Shown in pieces: positions 12,301 to 24,300 of a DNA stretch of 64,000 nt. The notes beneath the pieces were generated by a model. It worked only from the letters and a program-made list of their open reading frames with translations. It was not told where the DNA came from and did not search any database. The stretch comes from Imbricaverruca yamaguchii. Taxonomy: Eukaryota; Arthropoda; Thecostraca; Neoverrucidae. Position numbers and translations under genes: made by a program. Location of the stretch: contig JAOTOL010001068.1 of NCBI GenBank assembly GCA_034440575.1, positions 159,501-223,500 of the forward strand, in the 5' to 3' direction. Within the stretch, counting starts at the first letter, position 1; each line of letters begins with the position of its first letter.

Positions 12301-15300
12301 GTTCCGGCCGATTGAGAGACACTGGAGGCAGATTGTTGCACACAGGGCAAAGTTTCTGCAGCCTCTGCTGGTGTCGGCAAGGCTGATGTGCCAGGTCTGA
12401 TGAAAGAACTGATGACCAAAGCTGAGGCTGGCCAGCAACCGGACCACAACATTCGGAGTGGGCTTCGGACCTGTGGAGTCGCCTCACTGGACCAGCGTGG
12501 CGTGTCGGGTTCACACTTCCTGCACTGCGATCGGAGAGTGTGGTCGGGAGTGACATCGACTCCTCGACCAGGCAGAATCTGTGGTAGGAAGCACGCTCGG
12601 CGTTAGCTGGGCGGCGGAAGTCTCTGATCGGAAGTCCCGTGTCACATGTCCTGGAAAGAGCGTGGGTGAACCTGGCCTGGCAGGAAGAGGAGGATAGGGC
12701 TGTTGAAGCTGTCGCTTCACCACATACTGGATATGACTGGCCAAGCGACATGGAGCATAATGAAGTTCATGAGGATTCGCAGATGACCACTGGAGGAGTC
12801 ATTGTGGATATACTCCATGACTCTGAGGACTTTCTGGTTGTAAGCGTCTAGGAAAGCTACAATACCGCGAGGAAGAACCTATACGCTGTTTAAAAAAATG
12901 AAAAACAGACAAAATAACTTGGATAATCTTCAGGTACAATCTGTGAAGGAAGGAGACGTGAGCAAGTTCAGTGGCGCAGCCAGGACTTTCTTAAGGGGAC
13001 CCAACAAAACATGGGACGAAACGGAGAAACCTTCGGGCGCACCGAAGATTTATGGTTTTGGGTGGTGAAAATCTAAAAATGTTCCGTTTCATATATTGTT
13101 TGTTGTTCATAGCCCACAATCTTCAACAGCATATTGTGCCCTTTACAGGAAAAGTCGATAGCTGTAAAACGTAAACAGAACAGGTGAACAGTTTTCAGTT
13201 CAAATAGGTAGCTGTCAGAACTGCATCGATGCCCGATGCCTGCGCGACTCGGATGTGAACGTGTGACGCAGCACAGCATCTAACCACCTGAGTATTAAAT
13301 GTATTCAGCGGGTTTGTGAATATGTCTGCACTTGGTGTCATCGCTGAAAATGTGTTCGTTTCTCCTAATACCCTGCTAAATATATCACACCTAATGGTTT
13401 CTACACGTGCATACGGTACACGAATGAAAACAGGTTGCCTATTTATCTTGACCGGGACACATAATCTAAAGTTCTGCAATAACACTGGTGGGTCCGTTCT
13501 ACCACATGAAACGTTTCGTAAGAACATGACGTCGGCCTGCACGTGACGAGTTGACACAGACGTCATGTTATAAAAGCGAAGAAGGTCCTGCTATTGCAGA
13601 GATTCCGGTCGAGGTGTGGCACTACAGTGTTGATCAAGCCACGTTAAAACAATTATGTTTTACCCTGTCAATCCTGGTCAGATGTGTTGTGGCTGCGCCT
13701 GCCCAGATGACGGAGCAATACTCAAGGCGAGACCTAATGTTTGCGTTATATGCCGTCAACAGAGCAATTTTCCATTATTTGCTACCAGGAACCCCTGCTT
13801 GTATTGATCTAATATACAGTCTCAAGAGCTCGGTTCGCAGATGACACAGTTATAGCCACATGGTGTGCGAATGTCAATTTGTTCTCCAGGTACGCACCCA
13901 GGTCTCGCATCACAGTCTCACGTTGCAGCGTTGCATCATGTACCTTATATTCGAAGCGCACAGGAGTACGACGGAGAGTCATTGTGAGCAATCTACATTT
14001 CAGAGTGTTCAAGGGTGGCATCCAGTCTGCGGACCACTTGCAGAGGGAATCAATATCCATTTGCAGGCGGACCGCGTCGTCCATAGACGCTATCTCCCTA
14101 AAAATGTTGACGCCATCTACAAACATTAGGCATTCCGAGTCTATCCTGGATGGCAGGTCGTTCACAAACAGGGCAAATAACAGAGGGATCAGCGAGCTCC
14201 CTTCCGGTACGCCGGAAGTGACATTAGCCCAGTTCGAGACCGCCCCGCTGACTACCACTCGCTGCCGGCGTCCAATTAGGTATGAGCGAATCAGAGATAT
14301 AATTTTGTCTGAAACATGATATGCATTTTCGAGCTTGTATAATAACAGCTTATGGCTGACACATTGGAAAGCCGAAGAGTGGTCCGTATAGATTGCATCT
14401 GCATGGTAACAAGCGCCGATCGAATCCCAGGCGTGACTCAAGAAAACTGCCAGGTTTGAAACACATGACCTAGTGTATTTTTGGGTGCTGATGGGTCTCA
14501 GATCCTCGGCCGTCGTGACTGGGTCCCTGGGAAGGTTCTTGATTCCTGAGAGAGAAGGCATCTCTGGGCTTGGTTAACAAAAAAAAATAGGCTGTTCATA
14601 TATTTTTGACATCCGGAAAATCATCCCCATATGTATGATTTGGAGGTTGAATGGTGCTGTTGGGCAACTGCTCTGTGGTAAAGTGCTTAAAATTAACTTG
14701 AAAGTGCAAACTGGAATTCCGATGTCAAATGTGTGCAGACAAATATCTTTTCCGTGTTTGATTACCGAAAAATTTGCCCTCTATATCATGAAGTACAAAG
14801 CACAAATCCAACCCTGCACCACCTATGCTGCATCGACTAGGCATTATGGCCGAGCTGAAGTGGCTCTCCCTTGGACGAGAACTTTACTTCTTCGGTTCTG
14901 ACGTCCTGAAGAGTATAACATTGAAGAACGAACAGAGGAAGGAGACTATTAGAGCAAGCTACGGCGGTACAATATGTAGGGAGGCTAAGAGCATAATGTG
15001 CGCAGAAGACGGCAGTGCGTCGTGATGTCCGTTGCTTCTGCTTGTTAAGCGGTTTGCATGCAGCAGTAAAAAAACATGTATGTGCACATAGTTCGACCTT
15101 TAAAATATACATGATTTATCAATCACCATGTGAATCAGTAATTTCATAAGGCATACAATTTATCCCCACCCTCATTAGGCACTGCATAGTAGATAAATAA
15201 ACAAACATGTAGCACCATATCAACTCATTCCACACCAAGGTTTGCGTTGATATTGCATTCCGGTAAAAAGGTAACATGCTTCAATTTATATTTGAGGTAT

Positions 15301-18300
15301 TTCTATATACATTGCTGTCGATGGCTTTATTTTTCAGATATGAAGCAAATAGCCCTAGTGTGTAAGAATAGCATGTATACGAGGTCTGTCCCGGGGTATG
15401 TCGTTAAACATCAAGCGAATTCGATTCGACGCCTTGGATCATTTTATCCACCATGATCTACATGATGATTATGCAATACCATAATCATTTTTTGATGTGA
15501 TCGATCAATCATCATGTAGGTGGTGTAGTCTGTGTTGCAATTAAGCCGAATTTTACCCAGTGTTTGAAGGAAATTCCCAGCCATCTGGCGCAAGAAATAT
15601 GCAAGCTTCAATAGATCCGTTATGAACCTACCAAAATATATGCACGGAAGAATAACGCTGTGAATCGTATCTTTCGGCGACGCTTAATATTATGCTTAAT
15701 ATAATGAACTGGGGTCCGCGGTGCATGATTCCATTCGACGTGCCACCGTGACGCGTGCTATATTCCACATCGTTATTCTCCATTTGCAGTATATTTATAA
15801 TTGCATTCAGTTGGTGGAAGCGTACCGTCAGCTCGGCTGATCTTCACCTGCCCGGGACGGCGTTCCGTCCCATACACCATCGCGACGGTGTACTCAGCCT
15901 CAGGCGGGGCTGTGCGGTGTGTGCCGGCGTGTCTGCGCCGTTTCGGCATGTCAGCGTGGCTCGCAGTGGGCAGGTGTCTGGCCACCGCACCTCTGTGTGC
16001 GGTGATGACTTCACCGGGACGGAATGCACCATCCAGCGGTGGCGTGCGTGTCTCCGGCATGGCTGGGGAGGGGGGCTCGCGTTGTGCCCCCGTTTCACCA
16101 AATGCCGCTGTGCCCACGTGTGTTCGGCTTATATGAGGCAGTCCACCGGCCTGCATGCTCGCGGTGAGGTCGTGCGTGCGGTTTCTGTCCAGGTGGGGGT
16201 CCGCCCGGCCGCCGGCAGTTCGGGTGCCTGCCGCGCTCGTAGGTGGTGGTGTTGGGCTGGTGGCCCGACCGGTGTAACGATAGCGCCGCTGTTGGTGTAC
16301 TCCACCCCGCTTACAGCTGCCGGGCGACCGGCGGCCCGCCTGTCTAGAGCTGCCGGATGACAGGTGGCACCTGCCTGCTTGGAGCTGCCGGATAACATGT
16401 GGCACCTGCCTGCTTGGAGCTGCCGGATGACAGGTGGCATCCGCATGCCTAGAGCTGCCGGATGACAGGTGGCACCTGCCTGTCTTAGAGCTGCCGGATG
16501 ACAGGTGACACCCGCATGCCCAGAGCTGCCGGATAACATGTGGCACCTGCCGGATAACAGGTGCATCCGCATGCCTAGAGCCGCCCGGCAGTCAGCGGGT
16601 CTCATGCCTGCAGTATCGTCAGTCGCCCGGCTGCCGGATGGTGCTGGCTTGGTACTTGTGGCACAATTCGGAACAACTGGACTCATAATTACACTGTTCA
16701 GGTCTCAAAACTCTGAATCGGCACATTTCGGCCTTTCGCTGTCTGACCGAGAACATTCGACACTTTCCCACGCGCTATTTTGCAATCTGTTGAACGCGCC
16801 CTCCAAATCTGGGAGTGGTATTGATGCCGCGCTGCGGCGCGATGTTCTGCTGGGGTGACCTCTGAGGGTCACGGCCGCCCCGTCACGACGCCTGCCTGGC
16901 GACGGAGGCGGCCACTCCCCGTCCGCCGCGGAAGGCTGGCCGTTGCCGCATCCGACTGTTCCTCGCGCCACTCATGGCGCGCCGTTCGAACCACCGAGCT
17001 GGGGGAGCTCCAAGGTCGAGCTGGGGTCGCTCCAGCCGGGCGGACCTCGCTGGCTGGTGTGCCTCCCACACGGCGCCTCCACCCGGCGCTGGCCTCCCAA
17101 CGGCCGGCCGACGGCGGCCTCCCCACACCCATGGGCGGACCGTGGCTGGTGCTGGAATGACTCGCCCCCCCCCAGCTGGCTATGCAAATGTGAAATCGGA
17201 ACGAAGGCAAGGTGCTTAATGATTTACTGGTGGAGGGATGGTCTATGCAGACATGGTCGGGCCTGTATCTCCTCATCCTTTTCTTCAGACAGATTATGCC
17301 TTTCTGACTTTCTGGCTTTCTGGCTTGCACGTACTCTATTCTGCCTTTCTGGCTTATGCATTCACCTTTTCTCATTTACCTGTTGAAGGGCATGTGCCAC
17401 ACCTTGAAAGTATTACGCTGACGTAGCTGCCTTTTGTTTTTCGGGTCAGAGGGGACCAGTGCTTGGTTTTATTTGCTACGCCTGGAACCCGTGATGATAG
17501 TATGCGGTCTGTTGGATTGGATGGTGTCGTCTGGACAATGTCCTGCAATTCGGATGTATAGGTGACAACGACGCATACCAGGACGTTCTTTGAACTTCCT
17601 GGGGGCAGAGTTTTGACTACCTCAATCGATTTCCATCGAACTTCCCATACAGCTTTGTTAACCGTTGGTGTTTTCACCATACTCGACTCCTGGTAAATGT
17701 GCCGTTACAGTGCTGCTGGCAAAATGTGTTCATCTGAATATCATCATTTGTCCGCACGTTTTCATATCATGTTGCCCAACTGCTTCGACGTTCTCGCTGC
17801 TGCCCTCCACGCTACGAAAAATAAATTCCAGGCACTGCGTGTGGAGGTGGTCTCAGACCGGCGAGGTCTGTTTTATTATATTCGTATTCATATCGGTAGT
17901 CTTCGGAGGTGCAGCTCGAGCCTTCAAACGGACAGGACCCGCCCAGATGTGTTGCCATGTGACGCGTCGTGTCACGTGTTGCCATTCATCAGAGTTGTCG
18001 GTACCGCGCAAGGCGGTCCGATCGCAGCTGTTATGCTGCATGTGTCTGCCGTCGATATCGTGTCGAGAGCGGTCCCCTATGTCCGCATACCCTTTATCGC
18101 AGACTGATGTGGCGGCGATGAAGGTGTCTGCCGTGCCCGTGCTGCCACATGGTGACCTGTGCAATTATCGGCGGCACGGGAGATGGAGGGTTGGGGCGGC
18201 TCACCAGCCTCTGGGACTGCGCCGGAGCCTCCCAATGGTTGTTGACAGTCTGGAGGCCCCAACCACGGCTCACATGAGCCACCCGCCACATTCTACATTG

Positions 18301-21300
18301 GGGTCGTCCAGGGCTTCGCCACGTCTTCGGAGCTCGATGCCGAACGTGTCGCTCCAGTTAAAGCTGGTCGACCGGTTGACGCCCGGGTCAAATAATCTTG
18401 TCTGCTGGATGTTTAGGAGGCCGGTTCCCACGAAACCTGGTCCTGCGGTCATACCCACCGAAACTGGTCTGGCTGTCAAGTTGTCGATTATATCGGTGGT
18501 CGAGTTTTCCAACCAGCGATTATGAGGCATGCCGGATTGTGACGTAAGAATGTGCGAAAAATACTTGAGGATCGGATGGGGACGAAGGATTAGGTCTTAG
18601 TTCTCGTGTTGCTTCTAAGCATGGTGTGATGGGTGAGAATGACGAAGTTCGTGGACTCCCGATACTGCGCCTATGCACATGCAAATTACATTTTCTGTAC
18701 ACATGGTCACCCTTGGTATGTCCTAATATTTTGGAGACTAGATTCACTGCAAGATCCTGGGTGGCACTTTTACTGTTAGGTTTGTGGTGAAGCATTTGAG
18801 AGCTATGATGTTACACATTACCATCTGCATGGCCCGACTCTCCATCGTATGTGTGGTTGGCAACGCCGAGTAACGGACTAGGCCCAGTCGGATCCTTGTC
18901 CCGGGTTCACTGCCGTATCCACCGTCGGAGCCTGCATTAGTCAGGTGGCCGCGCCTAAACTGGGGCCCGTGTTGTGAGACCAGCGGACGGACTGCGGCCA
19001 AAGCTGTGGCGGCGCCGGTCGGTAAGGTGCATCACCTCGGTCAGCACCATAATCGGCGCAGGGCGGGCCGCTCTCCGCACCCGAGGTGCCCTTGCACAAC
19101 CTCGTGACCGCCACACGGCAGCGCGCATAATCCGGCACTCATCTGCGACCTGGCTCTGACGTACGGTTTATCCGGTTTCGTCTGGGTTTGGCCGCTGCTG
19201 TGCGCGCGGCTGGGCGCTGTGCCATCTGGTGTCACACTGTGGGTTATATACGGTACTGTCTAGCAATACATTGACATTGCGGAATTTATACGGTAACCGG
19301 TACCTAATGGAATGGTGTTGACCTACCTAGAACATAATCATTACTCCCTGAACAGACTTGTGCGAACTTCACAACACCGACTAGAGTAGGGCTTCCTAGT
19401 TTCATCTTAAGTACGCGGTAACCAGCGAATCTTCTCCTGTGCGTGTGGTGCACGCATTCATTTGATGGGTCCGGCCGGGCCCAGACCGTTTCACTTTTGA
19501 AGCCAATAATTTTTGTTCATTGCAGATTTTCATGTTCCGATTTCTTCACCTAGAACCAGTCGTGCTATTTTGATTACTATTGCTACCATTTTATCCCAAT
19601 ACTCTTCAAGTATTGTTAATCATTGCTCTAAGAAGTGGTTCTCGGTGATATCTCCGCTCGCGGGCAACTTTCAGCAGCGATTCATGCTGTAGTACGGCAC
19701 TTCAAGTTCTAATCTTCTCACTCGTAGCTAGATCTGGTATTTTAATGTGGAGATGCACTTAAACTTTTGGCTCTTACCATTGCTCGTCCAACTTACCCAG
19801 CCATCGCTCAGGCGGCCAATTCTGGTGTGGGAGTTAACGCCCTCAAATTGTTGCCAAGCAGTGCGCTTTTCACCCTTCAGCATCATTCATTGTGTTATGT
19901 TGCCTGTTGGTTTTGACGTCATGACGGGTTTTCACGTTTTCGTACTATGCCCTCCCGTCTCCCCTTCCTCCCCTCCCCTCTCCCTTCCCCTCTCCCCTCC
20001 CCTCTCCTCTCCCCTCCCCTCTCCCCTCCCCTCTCCCCTCCCCTCTCCCCTCCCCTCCCCTCCCCCCTCCCCTCCCCTCTCCCCTCCCCTCCCCTCCCCT
20101 CCCCTCCCCTCCCCTCCCCTCCCCCTCCCCTCTCCCCTCCCCTCTCCCCTCCCCTCTCCCCTCCCCTCCCCTCTACGAAAGGTGACTGTCAGGACAGTGT
20201 CGTGAAGCCGCGCAAGTGATGCGCCATCTGCCCACGGAGTCAGCCGCCGGATATGGCTGATCACTGCTGTTCAGCGTGTGTGACCTGTGGTGATGACGGC
20301 CGTGACCTGCGACCCCGGCCTCACGACGGCGGGGCTGCCGGCAGCGCCAGCTCGCCAGACTCGTGCTGACTACTGCGGTGCCCCCCCCCCCCCTTAGTTG
20401 TCGCTGGCGGCAGTGTTGCGATCGGCCGAGCTAATATGGTTGGTGACTCCATACATCGGCAGGGTGCAGTACGTACCCCCTCCCACACTGATCAGTGGCC
20501 CGTGAGGGTTCGGTCCGGACGCGTACCTAGATGGCCACGCTTTCCAGACCATGCGTGGTCTATGAAGGTCGGCAAATCAGCAATCAATTTGCTGCTGCAA
20601 TTAAAACGAAAAGCGGTGTTGCAAAATGCAATGCATAATGTTTTTCAAGGGGTGGTGCTACCGCTGTAGGTGTTGCAAAAAAAGTCAGGTGAGAAGTTCC
20701 AGGTACAATGCCTATCATGGCACATTGCCAGCCAATGGTCCGGACCCAGTGCGATGCATTGTGGATGTCCCTCAGCGCCGAACATCCTCTTGGCTCTGCC
20801 TGCACGAGTTCAGCATTTATTTATTTATTTATTTAACAATACATGTCCTCCACGTGCAGTGGCTGTTACGGACAGTCTGGGTTGAACTCACAGATATTTA
20901 CAAAGAAAGGATAGATGTGTGGTCAATAGTGGGAGCAGATGCGCAACAAACATTCGAACGCCAACATAATACAATATCCATATCACTTTCCGCACTGCAT
21001 ACACCGTACTTGCAACACGAGCTATACACGAGCATGTTGCCATCTTGTTCCATGCCGTTGTTCCGTATCAGATAGACCAACTAGTGAGAGGGTGGGCGGC
21101 CGCCGCCCATCTCAGCTTCACGTGCCGCCTGCCGGGCGCTGATTAAAAATGTCGTGGAGCCCGCCCTCGTCGCGTCTCGGACCATCGTCGCGTGCTCCCA
21201 TGGAACTTTCGCCGGACCGTCGGCGTTTCGGTCGGTGACGTCACGCGGATGGCCTTGGTTTTCGCCGCGTCACCGTCATGGCCGTGCGCGGCTCGGCGTG

Positions 21301-24300
21301 ACGCCACGGGTGGCGGCCGCGCTCTGTGCCGCACCGGCACACCTGGCCGGCGGCGGCGATCCTCAGCTGTCGCCGCGCCTCTGCAGGACGGAACCCGCTG
21401 CGCCTGTGCGTCTCCCCGCGACCCGCACACAAGTTGTGCGTGCGTGATGACTGAAAAGTCTTACACACTCACTACGGCCAGTGGGCGTTGAACATTGTCC
21501 GGTGGAAATTCTCCTCCCCCCCCGATGAACCAGCGTGTTGTTTCTGTGTTGCCTCGGGACGGGGAGGACAGGTGCTACTGCAACAGCCTGGACCAATTGG
21601 CGCGATGGTTCTACAATCCGCCTGCTTGAACCATATGTGTCAGCGTTGGTTTCTTGGTGGTTTAAAGGTTTTGGATACGCCTGTTATATTTAGAAATTAT
21701 CCAGCTAATTCATGGGCGCAAAATCGCTTTCGAACTATATACTTGGTTGAAGAAGGCTGGTTATGACCAGGACGTTTTTATTTAGTGCGAGGTAAGCGGG
21801 AAATTATGCGACGGTCCAATTGATGTCCCTTTATTTATATGAGCAATGAGTTACGAGTTATTATGCCATTTTATTACGGCACATTATATCAGTTGCACCG
21901 AAAGTCCGGGTTTATGCCAGAGGTGAGAGGTACGCCCGAAGTGTCGGGTATGCCATAGATCATAGGTGCGCCGGGGATGTCATTTTATGCTAGAGCTGGG
22001 GCATGCACCGGCAGCCCCAGTTTGTGCAAGGAGCGTACTTAAAGTTTTCGTTTATGTATGAGTTCTCTGCTTATCTCTTTATGGAAAGGCATTTAAGAGG
22101 GTGAACCGTTTATCTGAATACAGCAATGTCTATTTTGGATACGCATTGTTTCGCGGAGGCCCTAAAAAGATCCGCTTTGTTCGTCGGCCTGGCTGTTTGG
22201 GCCCTCTTTGAGATGGACCTCCTTGCCTCAGCCGTTTCCAAGCTGTGCTTCTAGTTTGAAAAGCGAGGTATTCTCTGCTCAGAATACATGACATGTTTTA
22301 AAAGATGACATATTGGTGAGATTCTGCGCTGCAATATTAATCGCAGTAATCGCTGAATTGTACGTGTAAATCTATCTGATATGTGGGCGGTGGGGCTGGA
22401 CTGAGTGGTATGTAGGCGGCAGAGCTGGACTGATCTGTGTGTGGTCGTGTTCTGCAGGAGGACGAGCGTGTGGTAGAGCTGGTGCACCAGTACGGCGCCA
22501 AGAAATGGTCGGTGATAGCGTCACACCTGAAGGGCCGCATCGGTAAGCAGTGTCGGGAGCGCTGGCACAACCACCTCAACCCGGCCATCAAGAAGTGCTC
22601 CTGGGCACCGCAGGAGGACGACGAGATTCTGCGCCTGCATCGCGTCTACGGAAATCAGTGGGCCAAGATTGCCAAGCACATCCCCGGCAGGTGGGTACCG
22701 GGCCCAGATGATTTGTTGAGATCGCCGTCCGTACCGACCGCAGGTGGGTACTGGGTCCAAATAGTTGGCCAAGATTGCCAAACGCTAGCGGTAGGTGGGC
22801 ACTGCACCTGTATATTTAGCTAAGATTTCTACAGATGGTACCTGGTAGTACCTAGTATGCTGCCTGGATACATTACACGGGTATCCGAATATTTCAATGC
22901 ACCGTGTATGGAAGTGCCACCGTGGTCGCTAGAGTGAGCTGTATCGCCATTGTGATTGGTATGCTGTCAGATGTTGCATTCGGTCCGACTATTCCATCTA
23001 TTTTCGGTTGTCATCAAACTGTGCTGACGTCTTCATCAGTTCATCAATAGGTATGTGTGGAACATAATAGAGGGCTGGGCTATGGACCTCCCTATGTAGT
23101 TTTGCTTATGTGAAAAGTGCATCATAGTCAAACCCTCAACGTCCACGATCGGCACCGGTCTTTTGTCCACGCGCTGACGACGTCCTCGCGCCAGGACCGA
23201 CAACGCCATCAAAAACCACTGGAACTCGACCGTGAAGAAGCGCTGGGAGGAAGGCGAGAAGCGCCGCACTAGCGCCACCGCCGCCGCCGCCGCCGCTGCC
23301 GGCCGGCCGCACCGCGTGCACGTGACCACTGCGCCGCTGTACGCGCCGGCCGCGTCACAGCCGCCGCCCCCGCCGCCGCCACCTCCCCCGCCCCCGCCGC
23401 CGCCGCCTCCGCCTCCGCCGCCGGGCTACGCCGAGTCGACCCCGGACACGGACTGCTACTCGTCGCCGTCGGTGGAGTACGCGTCTCCAACGGGCGCCGA
23501 CTACCTGGCCGCACAGCACATGGACTTCAGCACCGTGCACGACTCGGAGTTCCAGTACAGCACGGTACGTGGCCGCCGCGGCCCAACCCTCCGACCGGCG
23601 TCCGCCCCGGGGTGGCGCTACGCTCAGAAGTTAGGTCGAGGGGATGGGGATGGTGGTTATTGGTTTCACGACACGTCGACCGTTGAGTCATGTAGCGTCG
23701 CCGATCTCTCACGCCGATTGGTCGCGGGCGAGGAGTAGCGACAGGTAAGACTCGAACCCACCATCTTTCGATTGTGAGACGAGTAACTTACCGCTAGACT
23801 ACTCGTTCCAGGGATTGGGGATGTGGTGACGGTGTCCGCCCCCGGGTGGTGTTGGGCTTGGGGGTTAGCCCGAGAGGCATGGAGGGTGACTGTCCGCCCC
23901 AGGGTGGTGTTACGCTATGGAGTTAGCCCGATATAGATGGAGGGCGACGGTGATGGTGTTCGCCACAGGATGGTGTTACGCTTGGCGGCTAGACCGAGAG
24001 GCATGGAGGGTGACGGTGTCCTCCCCGGGGTGGTGTTGCGCTCGGGAGTTGCCCGAGAGGGATTGGGGTGACGATGCCTGTGGGCTGCTAGGGGTTGAGT
24101 TATGCCCGGTAGTTGAGGGAATTGTAAGAGTGTTAGCTAAGTTTCGAAACTGTTCGGTGCCATAGGAGCCGCGATAACTCAGTTGGTAGAGCGTTGGACT
24201 CTTGATCGCAAAATTATGGATTTGAATCTCACAACCAACGGCGTCACCGAGTCCACCTGCGACCAACCGGCGTGAGAGATTCGCGACGCTATATGGCATA

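Noticed and set aside
12194..12751. 185-codon antisense frame with a CPVCNNLPP phrase
   Set aside because: A single CxxC is not enough for a zinc-binding domain, no family is recognisable and the + strand is also open.
15755..17375. GC-rich frames of 168-257 codons on both strands
   Set aside because: Composition is Arg/Pro/Ala/His without motifs, opposite strands are open together and no splice-framed conserved peptide is seen.
19747..20264. 152- and 110-codon frames of Pro/Ser/Leu or Arg/Gly/Glu repeats
   Set aside because: They are translations of the polypyrimidine tract.
24168..24240. tRNA gene (Lys-like)
   Set aside because: It has A- and B-box-like words, but the acceptor ends do not pair and the sequence continues into the SINE core, so it is a SINE head.
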